DNA of 64,000 bases from Cyclobacteriaceae bacterium (lineage in GTDB: Bacteria; Bacteroidota; Bacteroidia; Cytophagales; Cyclobacteriaceae). A program made the position numbers and the translations under genes. Each line of letters opens with the position of its first letter. Position 1 is the first letter of the stretch. Below, one piece after another: positions 42,990 through 51,651 of the stretch. The notes beneath the pieces are model-generated. The model saw only the letters and a list, made by a program, of their open reading frames with translations, was not told the DNA's origin and did no database searches. The stretch lies in the NCBI GenBank assembly GCA_016787755.1, contig JAEUUA010000001.1:124001-188000 (forward strand). The letters run 5' to 3'.

Positions 42990-44021
42990 TTAGTTTACAT
43001 AAATACTATGTGCCCTTCTTGCAACAAGGTTTCCAATAGACTGCAATTCATGTCCTTTGCTCTGGCAGAAAGATTCAAATTCAGCAGCATGATCTTTATC
43101 TACTGAAACCAGTAACCCGCCACTTGTTTGAGGATCGGCCAAAATAACTTTTTGCACTTCAGTAATCCCTTCTACTTTATGACCATAACTTTCCCAGTTA
43201 CGTTGCGTTCCGCCAGGCATTGATTTTTGTGCTACATACTCATCTAAGAAATCAAATCTCGGCACCTTACTAAATTCAATCTCAGCCGAAAGATTACTGC
43301 CCTCACACACTTCTGTAAGATGACCCAGCAAACCGAAGCCTGTAACATCCGTCATGGCATTCACGTAAGGTAGTTTTCCAAAATCAGCTCCGAGTTTGTT
43401 CAATGTTAACATGGCATTGACGGCCACTAGCAGATGTTCTTCTTTTACTATTCCCTTCTTCTGCGCTGTGGTGGTAATGCCAATGCCCAACGGCTTAGTC
43501 AAATATAAGAGTGATTCTTCCCTGGCAGTATCATTTCGTTTGAGATGCTCCTTTCTTAATTTACCTGAAACCGCTAACCCAAAAACCGGCTCAGGACAGT
43601 CAATGCTATGCCCACCTGCTAATGGTATTCCCGCTTCCTCACAAATCTTTCGACTGCCTTCAAGTACGCCTTGTGCAACCTCCGCGGGTATTTTATTAAT
43701 CGGCCAACCTAAAATGGCGATTGCCATAAAAGGTTCACCTCCCATCGCATAGACATCACTGATCGCATTCACGGAAGCAATGGAACCAAATGTAAATGGG
43801 TCATCCACAATTGGCATAAAAAAATCGGTGGTACTAATAATACACGTGCCATCTCCTAAATCAAAAACCGCAGCATCATCTTTTGAATCGTTGCCCACCA
43901 GCAAGTTTGGATATTTAGTCTTAGGCAAATCAGAGTGGAGCATTGTATCCAGCACAGCGGGGGAAATTTTACAGCCACAACCAGCACCGTGAGAGTATTG
44001 AGTTAGTTTTATATCATTCAT
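42990..44021 (-). CDS. selD: Selenide, water dikinase (selenophosphate synthetase)
   Basis: 343 residues. It makes selenophosphate from selenide and ATP. The glycine-rich N terminus [11 protein letters not shown] holds Cys15, equivalent to the catalytic Cys17 of the E. coli enzyme, and Lys18. Other motifs: [20 protein letters not shown] (metal-binding Asp), [26 protein letters not shown] and [12 protein letters not shown]. The cysteine form needs no selenocysteine machinery. It lies downstream of mnmH on the same strand, so the selenophosphate is probably used for 2-selenouridine in tRNA. No selA or selB is seen here. Confidence 0.96.
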   Translation of the reverse strand: MNDIKLTQYSHGAGCGCKISPAVLDTMLHSDLPKTKYPNLLVGNDSKDDAAVFDLGDGTCIISTTDFFMPIVDDPFTFGSIASVNAISDVYAMGGEPFMAIAILGWPINKIPAEVAQGVLEGSRKICEEAGIPLAGGHSIDCPEPVFGLAVSGKLRKEHLKRNDTAREESLLYLTKPLGIGITTTAQKKGIVKEEHLLVAVNAMLTLNKLGADFGKLPYVNAMTDVTGFGLLGHLTEVCEGSNLSAEIEFSKVPRFDFLDEYVAQKSMPGGTQRNWESYGHKVEGITEVQKVILADPQTSGGLLVSVDKDHAAEFESFCQSKGHELQSIGNLVARRAHSIYVN

Positions 44022-44030
44022 TTTTTAATT

Positions 44031-44126
44031 TTTAACACATAGGCACATAGCCAATTAATTTTATTATTAATATAATCAAGATATTTCTGCATTACGCCTA
44101 TGTTTTCTCTGTGCCTATGTGGTTAA
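44031..44126. repeat. Long-spaced inverted repeat between mnmH and selD
   Basis: TTAACACATAGGCACA (44032-44047) is inverted at 44110-44126, where the reverse complement reads TTAACCACATAGGCACA, differing only by one inserted base. The spacer is about 62 bases. The right arm lies inside the end of mnmH and supplies its last residues (LINHIGTEKT and the stop). It resembles ACATAGGCACATAG-type intergenic sequence I recall from Bacteroidota. Confidence 0.65.
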
Positions 44127-45123
44127 TAAGGCTCGAAGCAAACTCATCCGCATTAATCCCATCCCAATCTAGCGAAAACTTTAGTTGTGAATTTCTTTTC
44201 TCGATACTTCTCAGGTAAGCTTTGTCGTAATAGGTAAGTAAAATATCAATTGTACTATGTATGTCACCTGTCAATAGCCTTTCCTTAGCGTGATTGTAAT
44301 GTTGACCTCCCAGTTTTGTTGTAATCTTTCCCATGATGGAAAGAAATTCCTCACGATCGGCAGTACCGTACTCGTTTACCAATCGTTGTACACGAATTTC
44401 CTTTGTCACATCCATCTTCACTAAAGGTGCCCGATTCATGGTTCTCCAAAAATCAGCTGGTAAAAATATCTTCCCGATGGCAATCGATTCATCCTCCACC
44501 CAAATACGCTTCTCATGATCCAATAAAAGAATCTCTTCAAATAAATCATTCTGAAATTGCTCGGTAGTGGGTTGTGGCGGCATGAATAACCCCCCAAATG
44601 CAGAGCCTTTATGGTTTGCTAATCCCTCCAAATCCAGCACTTGTTCACCTTTTAATTTTAATGCATGCAGTACTTCGCTCTTGCCACTGCCCGTGCATCC
44701 CGTTAACATAATCAGGTTAAAAGGCTTTTTGAACGACTCTAACGCTAGACTTCGATACGCTTTGTAGCCACCCATTAACGACCTCGTCTTCAGACCAGCC
44801 ACCTCCACAAACTGGCAGAAATTTTTGGAACGCATACCGCCACGCCAGCAATGAACAAGCAACTCCTTGTTGGGAATTAATCGTTCCGTCTCAGAAATAA
44901 TATCAGATAATCGTGGCCCAACCAGTTTAAACCCGGTTCTGATTGCTTCTTGCTGTCCCTGCTGTTTATAGTCAGTGCCCACTGCAATGCGTTCCTCATT
45001 GTTAAGCAATGGAATATTTATCGCCTTCCGCATATGACCTTGCTGAAACTCACTTTGCGAACGAACATCCACAACAGGCAATTCTTTGCGAAGAGTAAGA
45101 AATTCCTCCAGGGTAATGGTCAT
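44098..45123 (-). CDS. mnmH: tRNA 2-selenouridine synthase
   Basis: 341 residues in two domains. The rhodanese-like domain (about 1-125) begins LVVDVRSQSEFQQGH-like and has the catalytic Cys in LLVHCWRGGMRSKN (about residue 91). The second is a P-loop domain, MLTGCTGSGKSEVLHALK (about 138-155). It replaces the sulfur of 2-thiouridine in tRNA wobble positions with selenium from selenophosphate via geranylated intermediates. It precedes selD. Its start codon lies in an 8-bp inverted repeat and its last codons are part of a dispersed-type inverted repeat. Confidence 0.95.
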   Translation of the reverse strand: MTITLEEFLTLRKELPVVDVRSQSEFQQGHMRKAINIPLLNNEERIAVGTDYKQQGQQEAIRTGFKLVGPRLSDIISETERLIPNKELLVHCWRGGMRSKNFCQFVEVAGLKTRSLMGGYKAYRSLALESFKKPFNLIMLTGCTGSGKSEVLHALKLKGEQVLDLEGLANHKGSAFGGLFMPPQPTTEQFQNDLFEEILLLDHEKRIWVEDESIAIGKIFLPADFWRTMNRAPLVKMDVTKEIRVQRLVNEYGTADREEFLSIMGKITTKLGGQHYNHAKERLLTGDIHSTIDILLTYYDKAYLRSIEKRNSQLKFSLDWDGINADEFASSLINHIGTEKT

Positions 45124-45145
45124 CGTTCAAAGTTCGCGAACGATG
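45121..45145 (-). promoter_or_regulatory. Hairpin covering the mnmH start codon
   Basis: CATCGTTC (45121-45128) and GAACGATG (45138-45145) form a perfect 8-bp inverted repeat with a 9-base loop. The mnmH ATG (45123-45121 on the minus strand) is inside the stem, so the transcript could hide its own start. An overlapping palindrome GTTCGCGAAC adds to the structure. Confidence 0.5.
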
Positions 45146-45169
45146 ATCAAGTTAACCAACTAAGTTGTG

Positions 45170-47806
45170 CTAATCATTAAAATTAACCGTGATACTGGTG
45201 GCAATTCCAACTCGGAAGCCATAATTCAGGTACTGACCGTTTTGAAAGGCTGCGGCTGCCTCTAATCGGAAGATTCGCAAAATGCCATCAATACCATACC
45301 CTACTTCTGTATAATTTTTAGAGGTTGAAGTGGCCAGATAGTTAACAAAAATATTTTCTGTAATACCGGTAACGCGCACCAAAGGAAAGCGCGTTACCAA
45401 AAACTTGCGGAAATGATAGTGGGCATTGGCTGAGAAATATTCATTTGCTGTACTATGCTTGTAATAATCAAGCAGTCTATAACTTCCTACGGGATCCGTA
45501 GTAATAAATGGAGTCAGGTTGCCCAGAAAATGTTTGTAATCCATGAAGTAGAGATTCTCTGTATTAAAGAACTTACCGGCTTGCCAGGCTAAATCCAATT
45601 TACCGCGGATACCAATTTTATAACTATCCTTAAATCCTATTTCAATCTGATCAAACCCAACTTCGCTTTCAGCAACTCCTTTAATTCCCTTTCGATAATT
45701 AAATGTGAGTAATGGAGATGATCCATCAACGCGCATTTTACGTCCGTTACGGATTCTGTATTTCTGCCAAGGGCGGGCATCTAAACTAACCGAACCAAGA
45801 AAAGCCCGGTTGGGATTAAAGTTGGTATTTGGCACTTCAAGATTGATGGGCTCATTGAGGGTGTACTGATCTTTGTTACTTTTAAAAAGTGTAAACGAAC
45901 TGTTATTGAATAATTCAGAACGCCTCGCCCATGTCCAATTAGTGCGGAATGTGTATTTGTCATCAATCCGTTGCGTATAGTTTAAGTCAACAAAATTGCG
46001 TTCATATATTTTCATATAACTATCGCCCAAGAAAAGCGAGGTGAATGTATTCACTAAAGGATGGATGGGTCCTGCTGAATTAAATTGTTCCACGTACTGT
46101 CCACCTTCAACAGTCAGGCGTTTGTTTTTAAAACGGTAATCAACCCGAAGTTTTCCGGTGAATTTCGAACGGGAGAATGCATAGCGAGCTATTGGACTAA
46201 TTTCAAGTCGCGAAGTTTGAGGTCGCTTATCTTTATTTAATGAATCGCGCTTTACCCAACGTTTGTAAAAACTTACTCGATAAATCAGATTGAATCCTTC
46301 CACTGAATTAAATCCACCATAAGGCGTATGAATACGAAAATCTGCAGTCTTGCCAATCCCATAGGTATCGCCTGTAAGCACATCCCATGGCTGAAATCCC
46401 TTCTTACTTTTGCTTGAGTTGCGAAGTGTATCTCCTTCGTCTTTCTTGCGCTGTACTTGCGTGAGACTATCATCAATGTTATAACCCCTTTGCTCCTCTG
46501 TGGTAAGTGGTGTGGGCCGCATCTCAACCCAATAAGTAGAATCCTTTTTATAGGCTAATGAATCGATCGAATATTTTGATTCAGAAATCACTTCCGGTTG
46601 TTCTTGTTCGCTTGTCTCTTGCTTTTCGTATTCTTTAATGAGTTGTTTAAGTTCTTTGCGTGTGACTTCCTTGCCTTCTTTTAATCGCTCTTGTAAATCC
46701 TGTCCTTTCTTACTAAATGTTTGCTCGATTTTTTTCGCCTCTTCTTTTTCAATCTTCTCATCAATCACCGTCATTTCCAATTGAAGATCAGGGTTGAGCG
46801 TAATCGAATAATCTTTCATGGTTGCTAAGTATTGGCCCTCGAACTCAAACCCAAATACTTTGCCGTCAACTTTAAATTGCTGCGATACGGGTAGCCATGC
46901 TTTGTCTTCAATGGGCGTATAGAGCTGATTAATCTTGAAGTTGATACCCATCTTTGTGGTCTTCATATCGAGACTATGGATACTCCACCAATCTTCTACA
47001 ATGTAAATCAAACCCTCAAATACATTGTCGCCCTGCGAGCGAGGAGTCACTCTAATTTTACTAATCTCATAATCACGATCGCGGAAAGAACCTAAATATT
47101 CAAATCGATAATAAGAAAACGATTTTGGCGAAAGTGGAGAAACAACTTCTGCAATTTCAGGTTGATAGAAACTTCCAAAAATAAACGAGTTGGGAGACGA
47201 GCCTTTATTATCGCCATTGGTGTAAACAGCTATTACCTTCTCCTCAAATTTATTAGGTCGGGTATATTTTATTTCACTTACCGATTCAGAAATAAAAACC
47301 CGGTCTTTGGTAATACCCTCTTTCTCTAATGCTTTTTTTGCCAGCCAGGGATAATCCGTTAACTGGCCTTTCCCCTTAATATAGACCTTAGCAGAATATG
47401 CATCAATTTGCTGTGTGTGATACTTTGCTTTGGCTATTGCCTTTCGCATAATGGTATAGGCAGGATCTTCCTTTCCGGCACGAACTATTACATCACGTAA
47501 AACAACCACTTGTTGTTTTAACGTAAGATTGATCTCAATAAAATCAGAACCCACGTCAACAACGCGAGTAACTGCTGCATAGCCAAGATATTGAAACAAC
47601 ACATCATATCGTCCGGGAGCTAAAAGAACTTCGTACCTACCATCCAAATCGGTAGCGCTGCCTGTCCCTGTTTGCTTAACAAAAATGGTTGCGTACGCCA
47701 GCGCACCGGTATCTTCTCCTTTAATAACTCCGCGAATGCCACCCGCGTATGAAGAAATGAGTGTGTAAAGAAGTAATACAGTAAAAACTATTTTCATCAA
47801 CTTCAT
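45170..47806 (-). CDS. DUF5686-type outer-membrane protein with carboxypeptidase-like domain
   Basis: 878 residues: signal peptide (about 1-21, ending SSYAGG), a carboxypeptidase-regulatory-like domain (about 23-100, IRGVIKGEDTGALAYATIFV), a central region with a charged coiled segment (about 355-400, KIEKEEAKKIEQTFSKKGQD), and a long beta-barrel-like C-terminal part with many alternating aromatic residues (for example RLEISPIARYAFSRSKFTGK). This is the common Bacteroidota family DUF5686, predicted to sit in the outer membrane. Its substrate or partner is unknown. It lies 42 bases downstream of nadD on the same strand. Confidence 0.85.
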   Translation of the reverse strand: MKLMKIVFTVLLLYTLISSYAGGIRGVIKGEDTGALAYATIFVKQTGTGSATDLDGRYEVLLAPGRYDVLFQYLGYAAVTRVVDVGSDFIEINLTLKQQVVVLRDVIVRAGKEDPAYTIMRKAIAKAKYHTQQIDAYSAKVYIKGKGQLTDYPWLAKKALEKEGITKDRVFISESVSEIKYTRPNKFEEKVIAVYTNGDNKGSSPNSFIFGSFYQPEIAEVVSPLSPKSFSYYRFEYLGSFRDRDYEISKIRVTPRSQGDNVFEGLIYIVEDWWSIHSLDMKTTKMGINFKINQLYTPIEDKAWLPVSQQFKVDGKVFGFEFEGQYLATMKDYSITLNPDLQLEMTVIDEKIEKEEAKKIEQTFSKKGQDLQERLKEGKEVTRKELKQLIKEYEKQETSEQEQPEVISESKYSIDSLAYKKDSTYWVEMRPTPLTTEEQRGYNIDDSLTQVQRKKDEGDTLRNSSKSKKGFQPWDVLTGDTYGIGKTADFRIHTPYGGFNSVEGFNLIYRVSFYKRWVKRDSLNKDKRPQTSRLEISPIARYAFSRSKFTGKLRVDYRFKNKRLTVEGGQYVEQFNSAGPIHPLVNTFTSLFLGDSYMKIYERNFVDLNYTQRIDDKYTFRTNWTWARRSELFNNSSFTLFKSNKDQYTLNEPINLEVPNTNFNPNRAFLGSVSLDARPWQKYRIRNGRKMRVDGSSPLLTFNYRKGIKGVAESEVGFDQIEIGFKDSYKIGIRGKLDLAWQAGKFFNTENLYFMDYKHFLGNLTPFITTDPVGSYRLLDYYKHSTANEYFSANAHYHFRKFLVTRFPLVRVTGITENIFVNYLATSTSKNYTEVGYGIDGILRIFRLEAAAAFQNGQYLNYGFRVGIATSITVNFND

Positions 47807-47847
47807 AGACGCAATCAGCTGTATTATAGTTGTCTTAGATTAGCAAA

Positions 47848-48429
47848 TCAGCGATAAAAATCTTTCAGACGAATCATCTGCTCCACCGCTTCCGGCACGA
47901 GATACCGAATCGATTTATTGCTTTTGATGCATTGACGTATATAGGTTGCCGAAATATCCAACAAAGGGGCTTCGATTATCTTTACCTGAGGATGACGAAC
48001 CAACTCCGAATTTGTTACATGAGGCCTCGGATAAACATACAGACCAAATTGATTTAAGATCTGTTCATGATTTTTCCACTTAGTAAAGCTCGTCAGGTTA
48101 TCTTCACCTATAATGATCTTAAACTTTTTATCTGGAAATTTTTCGGTAAGATGAGCAAGCGTGTGTGCGGTGTAACTCGGTTTAGGTAGGTTAAACTCAA
48201 CATCTGAGACTTCTAATTTGTAATGATCGGCTATGGCTGCCTTTACCAAATCGTACCGATCAAATTCGTGTAGCAGTCCCTTGCTTTGCTTAAAAGGATT
48301 TTGTGGAGAAACAACAAACCAAACTTTATTAAGGTCTGTATTTTCAGCCATGATGTTGGCAATAATTAAATGACCAATGTGAATAGGATTAAACGAGCCA
48401 AAAAAAAGTCCTATCGTTTGGGATTCCAT
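47848..48429 (-). CDS. nadD: Nicotinate-nucleotide adenylyltransferase
   Basis: 193 residues. It makes deamido-NAD from nicotinate mononucleotide and ATP. The nucleotidyl-transfer motif GSFNPIHIGHL (about 11-21), KWKNHEQILNQF and DISATYIRQ (about 165-173, the ISxTxxR motif) are visible. Two bases lie between gmk and it, so they are one unit. The gmk-nadD pair is preceded by a sigma/anti-sigma pair on the same strand. Confidence 0.95.
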   Translation of the reverse strand: MESQTIGLFFGSFNPIHIGHLIIANIMAENTDLNKVWFVVSPQNPFKQSKGLLHEFDRYDLVKAAIADHYKLEVSDVEFNLPKPSYTAHTLAHLTEKFPDKKFKIIIGEDNLTSFTKWKNHEQILNQFGLYVYPRPHVTNSELVRHPQVKIIEAPLLDISATYIRQCIKSNKSIRYLVPEAVEQMIRLKDFYR

Positions 48430-48431
48430 GA

Positions 48432-49004
48432 TTAAGGCGTTTCTTTAAACGTATCATAAAGTCTTTGCGCCTCCGACAATGATTTTTCTAACTCTTCATT
48501 TATTAATACCACATCAAACTTATCCTGAAAAGTCATTTCAAATTTTGCTTTAAACAACCTCCGCGAAAGACTTTCATCACTTTCTGTTCCGCGCTCTTTC
48601 AATCGGCTCTCTAGAATTTCAAGGGATGGAACTTTCACAAAAATAGCCAGCGCCTTATCTCCAAAATATTTCTTCAGGTTGATCCCACCCTTTACATCTA
48701 CGTCAAAGATTACATTTTTTCCTGCTTGCCAAATTTTTTCTATCTCAGTTTTAAGGGTACCGTAAAAATTTCCGGCATATACCTCCTCCCATTCAATAAA
48801 ATCTCCGCTATCTATTTTTTGTTTAAACTGTTCAGGGGTTAGAAAATGATAATCCTTTCCATCTTGTTCGGTGCGTCCGCGCTTATCGCGTGTGGAAGCT
48901 GAAATTGAAAATCCGAGATCTGGATTATTATTGAGCAGGTGGCGAACCAGGGTTGTTTTTCCTGAACCGGAAGGAGCCGAAAAGATTAGCGCTTTGCCGG
49001 CCAT
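48432..49004 (-). CDS. gmk: Guanylate kinase
   Basis: 190 residues. It phosphorylates GMP with ATP. P-loop at SAPSGSGKTTLVRHLL (about 9-24), STRDKRGRTEQDGKDYHFL, FIEWEEVYAGNFYGTLKTEI and the lid SRLKERGTESDESLSRRL, all diagnostic. The start ATG overlaps the stop of the zinc-binding anti-sigma gene by one base (TAATG), so its translation depends on it. Confidence 0.97.
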   Translation of the reverse strand: MAGKALIFSAPSGSGKTTLVRHLLNNNPDLGFSISASTRDKRGRTEQDGKDYHFLTPEQFKQKIDSGDFIEWEEVYAGNFYGTLKTEIEKIWQAGKNVIFDVDVKGGINLKKYFGDKALAIFVKVPSLEILESRLKERGTESDESLSRRLFKAKFEMTFQDKFDVVLINEELEKSLSEAQRLYDTFKETP

Positions 49005-49273
49005 TAAAGAGCTAGGTTTTTACTGATCTGCGTTTTGATTTGATCAACAAGTTCATTGGGAACCGAATCGCCACAACAACGGGTTTTAAGGAGTTCTTTT
49101 ATTGTAGTATCAAGATCGTATGACTTAAAACAAGGTAGGCAATGATCCATATGTGCCTTAAAGTAAACTTGCTGTTCAGCAGTCGCTTCGCCATCAAGAA
49201 TTAGTTGCAGCATTTCCATACACGATGGCTTTGTTCCGTCTGCAAGAATAAACGGATTGAGAGGCTTTGTCAT
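49004..49273 (-). CDS. Zinc-binding anti-sigma factor (zf-HC2-like)
   Basis: 89 residues, no membrane helix. The HxxxCxxC core of zinc-binding anti-sigma factors is present as His41, Cys45, Cys48 (HMDHCLPC), with a further Cys18. It overlaps the ECF sigma start gene by 4 bases, the usual gene order. It probably binds that sigma factor in the cytosol and lets it go upon zinc loss or thiol oxidation, as in RsrA-type proteins. The CC pair near residue 66-67 (TRCCGD) is extra. Confidence 0.85.
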   Translation of the reverse strand: MTKPLNPFILADGTKPSCMEMLQLILDGEATAEQQVYFKAHMDHCLPCFKSYDLDTTIKELLKTRCCGDSVPNELVDQIKTQISKNLAL

Positions 49274-49860
49274 AACTCAGTATTTTTATAACCCATTGAT
49301 TTGGCGTATTCGCTAAGTTTTTCCTTCAGTAAATTTCGAGCACGGTGCAATCTGCTTCGCACGGTGCCTATTGGTATATCGAGAATTTTTGCCATCTCCT
49401 CGTACTTAAATCCTTCCAGGTCACACAAAATAATTACCGTTCGAAAATCCACATCCAATGAATTTAATGCATTCGAAATCTCATCCCCAATCATGTCTTT
49501 CAGCGACTCAACGCGCAAGTCGGGGGTAATCTGCCGATCTACATCTTCCGAATTATAATACGTTTCTACTTCCTGATAATCGACTTTCGAAGGCTCCTTA
49601 GTCTTCTTCCGATAATCATTAATGAAACTGTTTTTCAAAATTCGGAACAGCCATGCTTTAGCATTAGTTCCTTTTTGGAATGATTCTATAAAGCGATACG
49701 CCTTTAAATAGGTGTCCTGTACCAGGTCCTTGGCGTCATCCTGATCGAATGTAAGCCTGAACCCGAAATTATACATGGATTTAATATGAGGCAGGAATTC
49801 GTTATTGAAGATATCGTTCTTCTCCTGATCGGAATATGATTGCTTAGGGGCTTCTTCCAT
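49270..49860 (-). CDS. ECF RNA polymerase sigma factor (paired with zinc anti-sigma)
   Basis: 196 residues with sigma region 2 (FNNEFLPHIKSMYNFGFRLT and DAKDLVQDTYLKAYRFIESF) and region 4 (LCDLEGFKYEEMAKILDIPI followed by GTVRSRLHRARNLL), as in the SigR/RpoE-like ECF class. An acidic spacer (about 95-130) joins them. It directs transcription of a stress regulon; the paired zinc-binding protein suggests a redox or metal signal. It may drive its own operon and thus affect gmk and nadD. Confidence 0.93.
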   Translation of the reverse strand: MEEAPKQSYSDQEKNDIFNNEFLPHIKSMYNFGFRLTFDQDDAKDLVQDTYLKAYRFIESFQKGTNAKAWLFRILKNSFINDYRKKTKEPSKVDYQEVETYYNSEDVDRQITPDLRVESLKDMIGDEISNALNSLDVDFRTVIILCDLEGFKYEEMAKILDIPIGTVRSRLHRARNLLKEKLSEYAKSMGYKNTEL

Positions 49861-49962
49861 GAAGGGTCAAAAATAACAAAAATGTGTGCTTAAAAGCGGA
49901 TTTGAGTTATATCAGTTTTTACATATTTTACAATGATTTATTATCCTAACAAAACCAATTAT

Positions 49963-50784
49963 ATGAGGACCATAATTAATCAGCTTAAAAAGCTTATTAC
50001 TAAAAAAGAGTTTAAAACCTACGGTCACAAAATTGTTGATTTTGATTTGAAGGATGAGGGTAAAGTTCAGTTTGCTCAATGGCTCCATCCTGGCGAGCAA
50101 CCCTTGATCATTGATCAATCGATCGTTGATTTCTATAAGCAATTAACGAAATCCGGAAGCTTCGTGATTGATATTGGGACGCATGCGGGTGATACCACCG
50201 TTCCAATGGGACTCGCAGTTGGAAAATCAGGATTAGTTTTGGGTTTAGAACCAAACCCTCATGTATTTCACGTGCTGGAAGCAAATGCTCTTCTGAATCA
50301 GGATAAAACTAACATAGTACCGTTGAATTTTGCGGCCACCGCCAACGATGGAGAATTCACTTTTGCTTCAGGGGATGCCTCATTCAACAATGGTGGTATT
50401 ATGGGCTTTTCTTCCAACATTCAAAAAAATAATCGCTACACATTTAAAGTCACCGGCAAAAATCTGGAGCATTTTCTTCGCGCTAATTATGGGGAATGGC
50501 TGCAGAAATTAGCGCTCATTAAAATTGATGCCGAGGGTTATGATAAAGAAATCCTGAAAACCATGCCGAACATCATATCAGAATTTAAACCTGTCATTAT
50601 CACAGAATGTTTTAAACACCTCACTCTGCAAGAGCGAAGTGAATTATTCGATTCCATCTTTCAGCATGGCTACCATTTATTTTATATTAACGGGTTTATG
50701 AATGAACAAACACGAAAACCTATTAGCCGCGAGGGCATGAACGATCAAAAACATTTTGACCTTGTAGCGCTACCAATCAAATGA
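49963..50784 (+). CDS. FkbM-family methyltransferase
   Basis: About 273 residues from MRTIINQLKK; the frame extends to 49933 but the leader there has no clear role. The SAM-binding fold shows VIDIGTHAGDTTVPMGLAVG, VLGLEPNPHVFHVLEANALLN and LIKIDAEGYDKEIL, as in FkbM enzymes that add a methyl group to sugar hydroxyls or other oxygen atoms. Its neighbours are glycosyltransferases, so a surface glycan is a likely acceptor. Its stop overlaps the stop of the convergent glycosyltransferase gene by 8 bases. Confidence 0.88.
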   Translation: MRTIINQLKKLITKKEFKTYGHKIVDFDLKDEGKVQFAQWLHPGEQPLIIDQSIVDFYKQLTKSGSFVIDIGTHAGDTTVPMGLAVGKSGLVLGLEPNPHVFHVLEANALLNQDKTNIVPLNFAATANDGEFTFASGDASFNNGGIMGFSSNIQKNNRYTFKVTGKNLEHFLRANYGEWLQKLALIKIDAEGYDKEILKTMPNIISEFKPVIITECFKHLTLQERSELFDSIFQHGYHLFYINGFMNEQTRKPISREGMNDQKHFDLVALPIK

Positions 50785-51649
50785 TTTTAAAATTTTGATA
50801 TTCACCAATACGCATTCCGGTGAAGGAATTTATCCATCGTTTTATTTTCTCTTTGGCACTATATCTGTTTCTAGAAATATCGTGATCGAATTTCCAATTG
50901 ATTCGAGCAATTCGTTCTCTCATTACTTCGGGATGCGTTCCTTGAAACAAGGTAAGTGCGTCTACATCTTCGTAATTAAATTCTCCTGCTTTCGCCACAT
51001 TTTTTTCAATCCAGGCATCATCTCTCCATAGCTTATTAAAATCTTCTTGCTTCTTCTGCATTTTCCGGGGATCTTTCACCCAGCCGTAATGATGGATCGC
51101 GGCATCAAGAGGTTTAACCTTCAGTTTATTGTTCGGTTGTTTACGAAATCCTTGCGCGTCTTTATACGAAAAAATATCTTTCCAATTTCTAATGACCCTG
51201 ATTTCTCTTCGGTACCACCGAAACGATTCTCCAACATAATCGTACGACCCATAAAAATGCAAGTAGTTGAATAAAAGCCCATCAATATCTGGATCATCCT
51301 TATAAAGTTCCATCGCCTTGCGCACCGGCTCAATGTATTGCTCGTGCAATACTTCGTCTCCCTGAATGTAAAAGGCCCAATCTGAATCTTGAGCAACTGC
51401 CTGAAAAGCCTTATTAGTTTCTTCCGCTAAAACTTTACCGCCTTCACGAAGGGAATCATCCCATTGTGTTTCAATGATTTTAATTTTTTTTGTTGGAATA
51501 CTTTTGATGAGTTGCAGTGTCTCATCTTCAGATTTTCCAACGGCCACTACAACTTCATCACATAAGGGAAGAATGGATCGAATTGCCTCAACAATTGGGT
51601 AGTCATAAATCACCGCATTGCGAATAAAAGTAAAACCGCTGACTCTCAT
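50777..51649 (-). CDS. Glycosyltransferase (GT2-like)
   Basis: 290 residues. The start GFTFIRNAVIYDYPIVEAIRS and the DxD-like stretch WAFYIQGDEVLHEQYI (about 90-105) mark a GT-A-fold glycosyltransferase of the family-2 type. Family members transfer a sugar from a nucleotide donor, usually in the cytosol near the membrane. It stands between two FkbM methyltransferases in a glycan patch and begins 2 bases from the second FkbM gene, which probably precedes it in transcription. Confidence 0.85.
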   Translation of the reverse strand: MRVSGFTFIRNAVIYDYPIVEAIRSILPLCDEVVVAVGKSEDETLQLIKSIPTKKIKIIETQWDDSLREGGKVLAEETNKAFQAVAQDSDWAFYIQGDEVLHEQYIEPVRKAMELYKDDPDIDGLLFNYLHFYGSYDYVGESFRWYRREIRVIRNWKDIFSYKDAQGFRKQPNNKLKVKPLDAAIHHYGWVKDPRKMQKKQEDFNKLWRDDAWIEKNVAKAGEFNYEDVDALTLFQGTHPEVMRERIARINWKFDHDISRNRYSAKEKIKRWINSFTGMRIGEYQNFKII

Positions 51650-51651
51650 TA

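Noticed and set aside
49868..49875. TATTTTTG -7-like box on the minus strand just before the ECF sigma gene
   Set aside because: It is so near the ATG at 49860 that the transcript would have almost no leader, and no -33 element is visible. Listed here only as a weak possibility.
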